In this document: positions 12,105 through 24,100 of the stretch, in pieces | How positions within the stretch are numbered: position 1 is the first letter of the stretch | Layout: every line of letters starts with the position of its first letter | Assembly: GCA_022747635.1 (NCBI GenBank) | Contig: JAKTNV010000615.1 | Span: 33,784 to 97,783 of the forward strand | From: Hetaerina americana | Lineage: Eukaryota > Arthropoda > Insecta > Odonata > Calopterygidae | Length of the DNA: 64,000 nt | Reading direction: 5' to 3' | The notes under the pieces: generated by a model | What the model saw: only the letters and a program-made list of their open reading frames with translations | Told to the model about the DNA's origin: nothing | Databases searched by the model: none | Program-made: the position numbers and the translations under genes

Positions 12105-12137
12105 CACGAACGGGTACTACTTTCCGGATGACCCTCG
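12105..12137 (-). repeat. Mariner right terminal inverted repeat (33 bp)
   Basis: It is the exact reverse complement of 11385-11417 and ends CCGGATGACCCTCG just before TA. Confidence 0.96.
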
Positions 12138-12139
12138 TA
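12138..12139. other. Target-site duplication, TA (right)
   Basis: The second TA copy is followed by CGTATTTTTTAAGCATAAT, which continues a normal right-domain monomer linker. Confidence 0.9.
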
Positions 12140-15100
12140 CGTATTTTTTAAGCATAATAATTTTCTTTCGCAGTGCCGGGAAGAGAAATTTCGCGAATCA
12201 ATTGTCGTGTAAGATTTTCTTCCAAGTGGTTTTTTAAAAGCTCTTATTCATCAAATGAAAATTTCTTCCTTTCTTTACCTTTCAAAACGGTCGTTTATGA
12301 GAAAATGGTATCATTTATACAAATTTCTTGAAAGCATAACGTTTTCCAGCCGCAGTCCCGGGATTAGAAATTTCGTGATTCAAGCGACTCGTTTAGTTGT
12401 TCACCCGAGGGTTTTTTGAAAGCCTGTTAGTTTTAATTGTAAATTTGTTTGACTCTTTTCATTTCAAACGGCAGTTATTGAGAAAATTTTTGTATTTAAA
12501 CGTATTTCTTGCAAACATAAAATTTTTCATCCGCAGTACCGGGATGAGAAATTTTGTGATTTAATTGTGGCGTTTAGTTTTTACCTCAACGGTTTTTTAA
12601 AGCTTAAAATTTATTGAATGAATATTTGGTCACCTCCCTCTATTTCAAAGCAGTCGCTGTTATTAAAGCTTGGTTAATATACGTATTTTTTAAACATAAT
12701 AATTTTCCTCCGAAAGTTCGGGATAAGAAATTTCGCGAATCAATTGTCGTGTAAGTTTTTCTACCAAGTGGTTTTATAAAAGCTCTTCATTCATTAAATG
12801 AAAATTTGTTCCTTTCTTTACCTTACAAAACGGTCGTTTATGAGAAAATGGTTACATTTATACAAATTTCTTGAAAGCATAACGTTTTCCAGCCGCAGTC
12901 CCCAAAAGATAAATTTCGTGATTCAAGCGACTCGTTTAGTTGTTCACCCGAGGGTTTTTTTGAAAGCCTGTTAGTTTTAATTGTAAATATTTTGACTCTT
13001 TTCATTTCCAAACGGCAGTTATTCAGAAAATTTTCGTATTCAAACTTATTTCTTGCAAACATAAAGATTTTGTTCCGCAGTACCGGGATGAGAAATTTTG
13101 TTATTCAATTGTGGCGTTTAGTTTTTACCTCAGCGGTTTTTTAAAGCTTAAAATTCATTAAATGAATATTTGGTCGCCTCTCTTCCTTTAAAGGCAGTCG
13201 CTGTTATGAAAGTTTCGTTAATATACTTATTTTTTAAACATAATAATTTTCCTCCGCAGTCCCGGGATGAAAATTTCGCGAATCAATTGTTGTCTAAATT
13301 ATTCTTCAAATTGCTTTTTTAAAGCTTTTCATTCATCAAATGGAAATTTGTTCTTTCTTTACCATTCAAAACGGTGGTTTTTGAGAAAATTGTATCATTT
13401 ATACGTATTTCTTGCAATTATAAGGTTTTCCAGCCGCAGTCCCGGGATGAGAAATTTCGTGATTCAAGCGACTCGTTTAAGTTTTCCCACGAGGGTTTTT
13501 TTGAAAGCCTGTTAGTTTTAATTGTAAATTTGTTTGACTCTTTTCATTTCAAAACGGCAGTTATTGAGAAAGTTTTCGTATTCAAACGTTTTTCTTGCAA
13601 ACATAAAATTTTTCATCCGCAGTACCGGGATGTGAAATTGTGTGATTCAATTGTGGCGTTTAATTTTTACCTCAGCGGTTTTTTAAAGCTTAAAATTCAT
13701 TGAATGAATATTTGGTCGACTCTCTTCTTTTCAAAGCAGTCGCTGTTATAAAAGTTTCGTTAATACGCGTATTTTTTAAACATAATAATTTTCCTCCGCA
13801 GTCCCGGGATGAGAAATTTCACAAATGAATTGTCGTGTAAGTTTTTCTTGCAAGTGCTTCTTTAAAAGCTCTTCATTCAACAAATGAAAATTTGTTCCTT
13901 TCTTTACCTTTCAAAACGGTCGTTTTTGAGAAAATTGTATCATTTATACGTATTTCTTGCAAGCATAACGATTTCCAGCCGCAGTCCCGGGATGAGAAAA
14001 TTCGTGATTTAAGCGACTCGTTTTGTTGTTCCCCGGAGGGGTTTTTGAAAGCCTGTTAGTTTTAATTGTAAATCTGTTTGACTTTTTTCATTTCCAAGCG
14101 GCAGTTATTTAGAAAATTTTCGTATTCAAACGTATTTGTTGCAAACATAAAATTTTTCATCCGCAGTACCGGGATGAAAAATTTTGTGATTCAATTGTGG
14201 CGTTTAGTTTTGACCTCAGCGGTTTTTTAAAGCCTAAAATTTATTGAATGAATATTTGGTCGCCTCTCTTCCTATCAAAGCAGTCGCTGTTATAAAAGTT
14301 CCGTTAATATACGTATTTTTTAAACATAATAATTTTCCTCCGAAAGTTCGGGATAAGAAATTTCGCGAATCAATTGTCGTGTAAGTTTTTCTGCCAAGTG
14401 GTTTTTTAAAAGCTCTATATTCATCAAATGAAAATTTGTTCCTTTCTTTATTTTTCAAAACGGTCGTTTATGAGAAAATGGTTACATTTATACAAATTTC
14501 TTGAAAGCATAACGTTTTCCAGCCGCAGTCCCCAAAAGATAAATTTCGTGATTCAAGCGACTCGTTTAGTTGTTCACCCGAGGGTTTTTTTGAAAGCCTG
14601 TTAGTTTTAATTGTAAATTTGTTTGACTCTTTTCATTTCCAAACGGCAGTTATTCAGAAAATTTTCGTATTCAAACTTATTTCTTGCCAACATAAAGATT
14701 TTGTTCCTTAGTACCGGGATGAGAAATTTTGTGATTAAATTGTGGCGTTTAGTTTTTACCTCAGCGGTTTTTAAAGCTTAAACTTCATTGAATGAATATT
14801 TGGTCGCCTCTCTTCCTTTCAAAGCAGTCGCTGTTATAAAAGTTTCGTTAATATACGAATTTTTTAAACATTATAATTTTCCTCCGCAGCCCCAGGATGA
14901 GTAATTTCGCGAATCAAAATTCGTGTAAGTTTTTCTTCCAAGTGCTTTTTTAAAGGCTCTTAATTCATCAAATGAAAATTTGTTCCTTTCTTTTCCTTAA
15001 CGGTCGTTTTTGAGAAAATGGTACCATTTATACGTATTTCTTGCAAGCATAACGTTTTCCAGCCGAAGTCCCGGGATGAGAAATTTCGTGATTCAAGCGA

Positions 15101-17689
15101 CTCGTTTAGTTGTTCCCCCGAGGGTTTTTTAGAAAGACTTTTAGTTTTAATTATAAATTTGTGTTACTCTTTTCATTTCCAAACTTCAGTTATTGGGAAA
15201 ACTTTTGTATTCAAACGTATTTCTTGCAAACAAAAAATTTTTCATCCGCAGTACCGGGATGAGAAATTTTGTGATTCAATTGTGGCGTTTAGTTTTTACC
15301 TCAGCGGTTTTTTAAAGCTTAAAATTCATTAAATGAATATTTGGTTGCCTCTCTTTCTTTGAAGGCAGTTGCTGTTATGAAAGTTTCGTTAATATACTTA
15401 TTTTTTAAACATAATAATTTTCCTCCGCAGTCCCGGGATGAAAAATTTCGCGATTCAATTGTTCTCTAAATTATTCTTCCAAGTGCTTTTTTAAAAGCTT
15501 TTCATTCAACAACTGAAAATTTGTTCTTTGTTTACCATTCAAAACGGTCGTTTTTGAGAAAATGGTATCATTTATACGTATTTGTTGCAATTATAACGTT
15601 TTCCAACCGCAGTCCCGGGATGAGAAATTTCGTGATTCAAGCGACTCGTTTCGTTGTTCTCCCGAGGGTTTTTTTGAAAGCCTGTTAGTTTTAATTGTAA
15701 ATTTGTGTGACTCTTTTCATTTCCAAACGGCAGTTATTGAGAAAATTTTCGTATTCAAACGTTTTTTTTGCAAACATAAAATTTTTCATCCGCAGTACCG
15801 GGATGAGAAATTGTGTGATTCAATTGTGGCGTTTAGTTTTTACCTCAGCGGTTTTTTAAAGCTTAAAATTTATTGAATGAATATTTGGTCGCCTCTCTTC
15901 CTTTCAAAGCAGTCGCTGTTATAAAAGTTTCGTTAATATACGAATTTTTTAAACATTATAATTTTCCTCCGCAGTCCCGGGATGAGAAATTTCGCGAATA
16001 TATTGTCGTGTAAGTTTTTCTTCTAAGTGCTTTTTTAAAAGCTCTTCATTTATCAAATGACAATTTGTTCCGTTCTTTACCTTTCAAAACGGTCGTTTTT
16101 GAGAAAATGGTATCATTTATACGTATTTCTTGCAAGCATAACGATTTCCAGCCGCAGTCCCGGGATGAGAAAATTCGTGATTTAAGCGACTCGTTTAGTT
16201 GTTCCCCGGAGGGTTTTTTTGAAAGCCTGTTAGTTTTAATTGTAAATTTGTGTTACTCTTTTCATTTCCAAACTTCAGTTATTGGGAAAACTTTCGTATT
16301 CAAACGTATTACTTTGCAAACCAAAAATTTTTCATCCGCAGTACCGGAATGAGAAATTTTGTGATTCAATTGTGGCGTTTAGTTTTTACCTCAGCGGTTT
16401 TTTAAAGCTTAAAATTCATTGAATGAATATTTGGTCGCCCCTCTTCCTTTAAAGGCAGTCGCTGTTAAGAAAGTTTCGTTAATATACTTATTTTTTAAAC
16501 ATAATAGTTTTCCTCCGCAGTCCCGGGATGAAAAATTTCGCGAATCATTTGTTCTCTAAATTATTCTTTCAAGTGCTTTTTTAAAAGCTTTTCATTCATC
16601 AAATGAAAATTTGTTCTTTCTTTACCATTCAAAACGGTCGTTTTTGAGAAAATGGTATCATTTATACGTATTTCTTGCAAGCATAACATTTTTCATCCGC
16701 AGTCCTGGGATGAGAAATTCCTTGATTCAAGTGACTCGTTTAGTTGTTCCCCCGAGGGTTTTTTTTGGAAGCCTGTTAGTTTAAATTGTAAATTTGTTTG
16801 ACTCTTTTCATTTCCAAACGGCAGTTATTCAGAAAATTTTCGAATTCAAACTTATTTCTTGCAAACATTAAGATTTTGTTCCGCAGTACCGGGATGAGAA
16901 ATTTTGTGATTCAATTGTGGCGTTTAATTTTTACCTCAGCGGTTTTTAAAGTTTAACTTCATTGAATGAATATTTGGTCGCCTCTCTTCCTTTCAAAGCA
17001 GTCGCTGTTATAAAAGTTTCGTTAATATACGAATTTTTTAAACATTTTAATTTTCCTCCGCAGTCCCGGGATGAGAAATTTCGCGAATCAATTGTCGTGT
17101 AAGTTTAATTTCTAAGTGCTTTTTTAAAAGCTCTTCATTTATCAAATGAAAATTTGTTCCTTTCTTTACCTTTCAAAAAGGTCGTTTTTGAGAAAATGGT
17201 ATCATTTATACGTATTTTTTGCAAGAATAACGTTTTCCAGCCGAAGTCCCGGGTTGAGAAATTTCGTGATTCAAGCGACTCGTTTAGTTGTTCCCCCGAG
17301 GGATTTTTTTAGAAAGACTGTTAGTTTTAATTGTAAATTTGTGTTACTCTTTTCATTTTCAAACTTCAGTTATTGGGAAAACTTTCGTATTCAAACGTAT
17401 TTCTTGCAAACATTAAGATTTTGTTCCGCAGTACCGGGATTAGAAATTTTGTGATTCAATTGTGGCATTTAGTTTTTACCTCAGCGGTTTTTTAAAGCTT
17501 AAAATTCATTGAATGAATATTTGGTCGCCTCTCTTCCTTTAAAGGCAGTCGCTGTTAAGAAAGTTTCGTTAATATACTTATTTTTTAAACATAATAGTTT
17601 TCCTCCGCAGTCCCGGGATGAAAAATTTCGCGAATCAATTGTTCTCTAAATAAATCTTCCAAGTGCTTTTTTTAAAAGCTTTTCATTCA
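12140..17689. repeat. Right-domain trimer array (A-B-C, ~541 bp)
   Basis: Cores at 12175, 12357, 12538 and 12717 show 179-182 bp spacing, and the classes cycle A, B, C every ~541 bp. No D monomer remains: the C-to-A linker resembles the left-domain C-to-D linker while the body is A-like, as if D and A had fused. An internal duplication of about nine monomers is marked by the unusual B core CAGTCCCCAAAAGATAAATT near 12898 and 14528 (offset ~1630 bp). No gene is seen. Confidence 0.9.
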
Positions 17690-17874
17690 TCAAATGAAAA
17701 TTTGTTCTTTCTTTACCATTCAAAACGGTCGTATTTGAGAAAATGGTATCATTTATACGTACTTCTTGCAAGCATAACGTTTTCTAGCCGCAGTCCCGGG
17801 GATAAGAAATATCGTGATTCAAGAGACTCGTTTATTTGTTCCCCCGAGGGTTTTTTTGAAAGCCTGTTAGTTTT

Positions 17875-18004
17875 GAAATGTAATGAAATAATTGACTTTG
17901 TAATTCCACACACTTCCAAAGTGTGTGGAATTACAAAGTCAATTATTTCATTACATTTCAATATGTTATGCAAATTCCACAAAGTTACGCCTGAGACAAC
18001 AAAT
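17875..18004. mobile_element. Palindromic (foldback) insertion, copy 1
   Basis: A 130-bp insertion interrupts a B monomer between two copies of CCTGTTAGTTTT (17863-17874 and 18005-18016), which may be a 12-bp target duplication. Its left part is a near-perfect hairpin: 43-nt arms at 17873-17915 and 17919-17961 separated by CCA. A 43-bp tail follows, containing CAAATTCCACAAAGTTACGC, which partly echoes the arm sequence. It could be a miniature or foldback element, or a template-switch product. No coding potential is recognised; the long open frames across it are satellite read-through. Confidence 0.8.
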
Positions 18005-19187
18005 CCTGTTAGTTTTAATTGTAAATTTGTGTTTTCTTTCCATTCCAAACGGCAGTTATGGGGAAAACTTTCGTATTCAAACATATTTCTTGCAAACATA
18101 AAATTTTGCATCCGAAGTCCCGGGATGAGAAATTTTGTGATTCAATTGTGGCGTTTAGTTTTTACCTCAGCGGTTTTTTAAAGCTTAAAATTTATTGAAT
18201 GAATATATGGTCACCTCTCTTCCTTTCAAAGCAGTCGCTGTTATGAAAGTTTCGTTAAAATACGTATCATTTAAACATAATAATTTTCCTCCGCAGTCCC
18301 GGGATGAGTAATTTCGCGAATCAATTGTCGTGTAAGTTTTTCTTTCAAGTGCTTTTTTAAAGGCTCTTTATTCATTAAATGAAAATTTGTTCCTTTCTTT
18401 ACCTTTCAAAACGGTCGTTTTTGAGAAAATGGTATCATATATACGTAATTCTTGCAAGAATAAAGTTTTCCAGCCGCAGTCCCGGGATGAGAAATTTAGT
18501 GGTGATTCAAGGGACTCGTTTAGTTGTTCACCCGAGGGTTTTTTTGAAAGCCTGTTAGTTTGAATTGTAAGTTTGTTTGACTCTTTTCATTTCCAAACGG
18601 AAGTTATTGGAAAAATTTCGTATTGAAACGTATTTCTTGCAAACATAAAATTTTTCATCCGCAATACCGGGAGGAGAAATTTTGTGATTCAATTGTGGCG
18701 TTCAGTTTTTACCTCAGCGGTTTTTTAAAGCTTAAAATTTATTGAATGAATATTTGGTCACCTCTCTTCCTTTCAAAGCAGTCGCTTTTATGAAAGTTTC
18801 GTTAAAATACGTATTTTTTAAACATAATAGTTTTCCTCCGCAGTCCCGGGTTGAAAAATTTCGCGAATCAATTGTCGTGTAAGTTTTTCTTCCAACTGCT
18901 TTTTTAAAAGCTTTTTCCTTTCTTTACCTTTCAAAATTGTCGTTTTTGAGAAAAAGGTATCATTTATACGTATTTCTTGCAGGAATAACGTTTTCCAGCC
19001 GCTGTCCCGGGATGAGAAATTTTGTGATTCAAGCGACTCTATTAGTTGTTCTTACGAGTGTTTTTTTTAAGGCTTTAATTTTTAATTGTAAATTTGTTTG
19101 ACTCCTTTCATTTTCAAAAGGCAGTTATTGGAAAAATTTCCATATTCAAACGTATTTCTTGCAAACATAAAATTTTTCATCCGCAGT

Positions 19188-19724
19188 ACCGGGATGAGAA
19201 ATTTTGTGATTCAATTGTGGCGTTTAGTTTTTACCTCAGCGGTTTTTTAAAGCTAAAAATTAATTGAATGAATATTTGGTCGCCTCTCTTCCTTTCAAAT
19301 CAGCCGCTGTTATAAAAATTTCCCTAATATACGTATTTTTTAAATATAATAATTTTCCTCCGCAGTACCGGGATGAGAAATTTTGTGATTCAATTGATGC
19401 GTTTAGTTTTTACCTCAGCGGTTTTTTAAAGCTTAAAATTAATTGAATGAATATTTGGTCGCCTCTCTTCCTTTCAAAGCAGCCGTTGTTATAAAAGTTT
19501 CCCTAATATACGTATTTTTTAAACATAATAATTTTCCTCCGCAGTACCGTGATGAGAAATTTTGTGATTCAATTGTGGCGTTTAGTTTTTACCTCAGCGG
19601 TTTTTTAAAGCTTAAAATTCATTGAATGAATATTTGGTCGCCACTCTTCCTTTAAAGGCAGTCGCTGTTACGAAAGTTTCGTTAATATACTTATTTTTTA
19701 AACATAATAATTTTCCTCCGCAGT
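19188..19724. repeat. Run of three consecutive C monomers (179 bp each)
   Basis: Cores at 19188, 19367, 19546 and then 19725 are exactly 179 bp apart, and three C-type monomers follow each other without A or B. Similar two- or three-monomer C runs lie at about 24.05-24.58, 28.68-29.21, 32.39-32.75, 36.17-36.71, 39.59-40.13, 41.95-42.48, 48.43-48.97, 49.85-50.39, 55.09-55.62, 57.05-57.58 and 63.53-64.0 kb. They are a local monomeric expansion carried along in the larger duplications. Confidence 0.88.
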
Positions 19725-21171
19725 CCCGGGATGAAAAAATTCGCGAATCAATTGTTCTCTAAATTTTTCTTCCAAGTGCTTTTTTAAAAGTTTTTCATTC
19801 ATCAAATGAAAATTTGTTCTTTTTTTACAATTCAAAACGGTCGTTTTTGAGAAAATGGTATCATTTATAAGTATTTCTTGCAAGCATAACGTTTTCCAGC
19901 CGCAGTCCCGGGATGAGAAATTTCGTGATTAAAGCGACTCGTTTCGTTGTTCCCCCGAGGGTTTTTTTGAAAGCCTGTTAGTTTTAATTAGTAATTTGTG
20001 TGACTCTTTTCCGTTCCAAACGGCAGTAATTGAGAAAATTTTCGTATTCATACGTATTTCTTGCAAACAAAATTTTTCATCCGCAGTACCGGGATGAGAA
20101 ATTTTGTGATTTAATTGTTGCGTTTAGTTTTTACCTCAGCGGTTTTTTAAAGCTTAAAATTCATTGAATGAATATTTGGTCGCCTCCCTTCCTTTTAAAT
20201 CAGTCGCTGTTATGAAAGTTTCGTTAATATACGTACTTTTTAAACATAATAATTTTCCTCTGCAGTCCCGGGATGAGAAATTTCGTGAATCAATTTTCGT
20301 GTAAGTTTTTCTTCCAAATGCTTTTCTAAAAGCTTTTCATTCATCAAATGAAAATTTGTTCTTTCTTTACCATTCAAAACGGTCGTATTTGAGAAAATGG
20401 TATCATTTATACGTACTTCTTGCAAGCATAACGTTTTCTAGCCGCAGTCCCGGGATAAGAAATATCGTGATTCAAGAGACTCGTTTATTTATTCCCCGAG
20501 GGTTTTTTTGAAAGCCTTTTTGTTTAAATTGTAAATTTGAGTTTTCCTTTTATTTCCAAACGGCAGTTATTAAGAAAATTTTCGTATTCATACGTATTTC
20601 TTGTAAATATAAAATTTTTCATCCGCAGTCCCGGGATGAGAAATTTCGTTAATCAATTTTCGTGTAAGTTTTTCTTCCAAGTCCTTTTCTAAAAGCTTTT
20701 CATTCATCAAATGAAAATTTGTTTTTTCTTTACTATTCAAAACGGTCGTTTTTGAGAAAATGGTATCATTTATACGTATTTCTTGCAAGCATAACGTTTT
20801 CCAGCCGCAGTCCCGGGATGAGAAATTTCGTGATTCAAGCGACTCGTTTAGTTGTTCCCCCGAGGGTTTTTTAGAAAGACTTAGTTTTAATTGTAAATAT
20901 GTGTGACTCTTGTCATTTCCAAACGGCAGTTATTGGGAAAACTTTCGTATTCAAACGTATTTCTGGCAAACATAAAATTTTTCATCCGCAGTACCGGGAT
21001 GAGAAATTTTGTGATTCAATTGTGGCGTTTAGTTTTTACCTCAGCGGTTTTTTAAAGCTTAAAATTCATTGAATGAATATTTGGTTGCCTCCCTTCCTTT
21101 TAAAGCAGTCGCTGTTATGAAAGTTTCGTTAATATACGTACTTTTTAAACATAATAATTTTCCTCCGCTGT
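19725..21171. repeat. Trimer array between blocks P and Q
   Basis: Ordinary A-B-C monomers with frequent A variants ending GAATCAATTTTCGTGTAAG. Part of it (about 20.61-21.17 kb) recurs at 32.73-33.29 kb. No gene or insertion is seen. Confidence 0.85.
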
Positions 21172-24100
21172 CCCGGGATGAGAAATTTCGTGAATCAATT
21201 TTCGTGTAAGTTTTTCTTCCAAGTGCTTTTCTAAAACTTTCATTCATCAAAAGAAAATTTGTTCTTTCTTTACCATTCAAAACGGTCGTATTTGAGAAAA
21301 TGGTATCATTTATACGTACTTCTTGCAAGCATAGCGTTTTCTAGCCGCAGTCCCGGGATAAGAAATATCGTGATTCAAGAGACTCGTTTAGTTGTTCCCC
21401 CGACGGTTTTTTTGAAAGCCTTTTTGTTTTAATTGTAAATTTGTGTTTTCCTTTTATTTCCAAACGGCAGTTATTGAGAAAATTTTCGTATTCATACGTA
21501 TTTCTTGTAAATATAAAATTTTTCATCCGCAGTCCCGGGATGAGAAATTTCGTGAATCAATTTTCGTGTAAGTTTTTCTTCCAAGTGCTTTTCTAAAAGC
21601 TTCTCATTCATCAAATGAAAATTTGTTCCTTTCTTTACCTTTCAAAACGGTCTTTTCTGAGAAAATGGTCTCATTTATACGTATTTCTTGCAAGCATAAA
21701 ATTTTTCATCCGCAGTCCTGGGATGAGAAATTTCTTGATTCAAGTGACTCGTTTAGTTGTTCCCCCGAGGGTTTTTTTGGAAGCCTGTTAGTTTTAATTG
21801 TAAATTTGTTTGACTCTTTTCATTTCCAAACGGCAGTTATTCAGAAAATTTTCGTATTCAAACTTATTTCTTTCAAACATAAAGATTTTGTTCCGCAGTA
21901 CCGGGATGAGAAATTTTGTGATTCAATTGTGGCGTTTAGTTTTTACCTCAGCGGTTTTTAAAGCTTAAACTTCAGTGAATGAATATTTGGTCGCCTCTCT
22001 TCCTTTCAAAGCAGTCGCTGTTATAAAAGTTTCGTTAATATACGAATTTTTTAAACATAATAATTTTCCTCCGCAGTCCCGGGATGAGAAATTTCGCGAA
22101 TCAATTGTCGTGTAAGTTTTTCTTCTAAGTGCTTTTTTAAAAGCTCTTCATTTATCAAATGAAAATTTGTTCCTTTCTTTACCTTTCAAAACCGTCGTTT
22201 TTGAGAAAAAGGTATCATTTATACGTATTTCCTTCAGGAATAACGTTTTCCAGCCGCAGTCCCGGTTTGAGAAATTTCGTGATTCAAGCCACTCGTTTAT
22301 TTGTTCCACCGAGGGTTTTTTTGAAAGCCTGTTAGTTTTAATTGTAAATTTGTTTGACTCTTTTCATTTCCAAACGGAAGTTATTGAGAAAATTTTTGTA
22401 TTGAAACATATTTCTTGCAAACATAAAATTTTTCATCCGCAGTACCGGGATGAGAAATTTTGTGATTCAATTGTTGCATTTAGTTATCACCTCAGCGGTT
22501 TTTTAAAGCTTAAAATTTATTGAATGAATATTTGGTCACCTCTCTTCCTTTCAAAGCAATCGCTGTTATGAAAGTTTCGTAAATATACATATTTTTTAAA
22601 CATAATAATTTTCCTCCGCAGTCCCGGGTAAAAAAATTTCGCGAATCCATTGTCGTGAAAGTTTTTCTTCCAAGTGCTTTTTTAAAAATTCTTCATTCAT
22701 CAAATGAAAATTTGTTCCTTTCTTTACCTTTCAAAACGGTCATTTTTTGAAAATGGTATCATTTATACGTATCTCTTGCAAGCATAACGTTTTCTAGCCG
22801 CAGTCTAGGTACAAGAAATTTCGTGATTCAAGGACTCGTTTAGTTGTTCCCCCGAGGGTTTTTTTTAAAGCCTGTTAGTTTTAAATGTAAATTTGTGTTT
22901 TCTTTCCTTTCCAAACGGCTGTTATGGGGAAAACTTTCGTATTCAAACTAATTTCTTGCAAACATAAAATTTTTCATCCGAAGTCCCGGGATGAGAAATT
23001 TTGTGATTCAATTCAGGCGTTTAGTTTTTACCTAAGCGGTTTTTTTGAAGCTTAAAATTCATTGAATGAATATTTGGTCGCCTCTCTTCCTTTCGAAGCA
23101 TTAGCTGTTATAAAAGTTTCGTTAATATACGTACTTATTAAACATAATAATTTTCCTTCGCAGTCCCGGGATGAGAAATTTCGCGAATCAATTTGCATGT
23201 AAGTTTTTCTTCCAAGTGCTTTTTTAAAGGCTCTTTACTCATCAAAAGAAAATTTCTTCCTTTGTTAACTTTGAAAACCGTCGTTTTTGAGAAAAAGGTA
23301 TCATTAATACGTATTTCTTGCAGGAATAACGTTTTCCAGCCGCAGTCCCGGGATGAGAAATTTCGTGATTCAAGCCACTCGTTTATTTGTTCCACCGAGG
23401 GTTTTTTTGAAAGCCTGTTAGTTTTAATTGTAAGTTAATTTGACTCTTTTCATTTCCAAACGGAAGTTATTGAGAAAATTTTCGTATTGAAACGTATTTC
23501 TTGCAAACAAAATTTTTCATCCGCAGTACTGGGATGAGAAATTTTGTGATTCAATTGTGGCGTTTAGTTTTTACCTCAGCGGTTTTTTAAAGCTTAAAAT
23601 TTATTGAATGAATATTTGGTCACCTCTCTTCCTTTCAAAGCAGTCGCTGTTATGAAAGTTTCGTTAAAATACGTATTTTTTAAACATAATAGTTTTCCTC
23701 CGCAGTCCCGGGTTGAAAAATTTCGCGAATCAATTGTCGTGTAAGTTTTTCTTCCAAGTGCTTTTTTAAAAGCTTTTTCCTTTCTTTACCTTTCAAAATT
23801 GTCGTTTTTGAGAAAAAGGTATCATTTATACGTATTTCTTAAGGGAATAACGTTTTCCAGCCGCTGTCCCGGGATGAGAAATTTTGTGATTCAAGCGACT
23901 CGTTTAGTTGTTCTTACGAGTGTTTTTTTTAAGGCTTTAATTTTTAATTGTAAATTTGTTTGACTCCTTTCATTTTCAAAAGGCAGTTATTGGAAAAATT
24001 TCCATATTCAAACGTATTTCTTGCAAACATAAAATTTTTCATCCGCAGTACCGGGATGAGAAATTTTGTGATTCAATTGTGGCGTTTAGTTTTTACCTCA

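Larger units (their letters stand above)
11385..12137 (-). mobile_element. Mariner-like element, non-autonomous, internally deleted
   Basis: This is a 753-bp insertion with 33-bp perfect terminal inverted repeats (outer end CGAGGGTCATCCGG), flanked by a TA on each side (11383-11384 and 12138-12139). TA duplication and this structure are typical of the Tc1/mariner superfamily. Reading the minus strand, it encodes the N-terminal DNA-binding region of a mariner transposase followed directly, in another frame, by the last ~35 residues. Full-length mariners are about 1.3 kb with a ~345-residue transposase, so about 0.5 kb including the catalytic core is gone. Its base composition is much less T-rich than the satellite. 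It cannot move on its own, but intact ends mean it could in principle be moved by a related transposase. It occurs once in the window. Confidence 0.96.
17690..19724. repeat. Satellite block P, copy 1 (with palindromic insertion)
   Basis: This stretch matches about 30898-32745 with an offset of 13208 bp, falling to 13026 bp after one monomer is lost in the second copy. It holds the palindromic insertion, several trimers and a run of three C monomers at its end. Confidence 0.85.

Noticed and set aside
11383..12139. Horizontally acquired gene in the array
   Set aside because: The less T-rich 0.75-kb stretch is fully explained by the mariner ends, TA duplication and transposase remnants.
11669..12151. 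Plus-strand open frames across the mariner element (11669-11887 and 11915-12151)
   Set aside because: They are antisense shadows of the transposase N-terminal fragment.
17875..18004. Intrinsic bacterial-type terminator at the palindrome
   Set aside because: The hairpin is far too long and AT-rich, has no defined T tract after the stem, and sits in eukaryotic satellite DNA.
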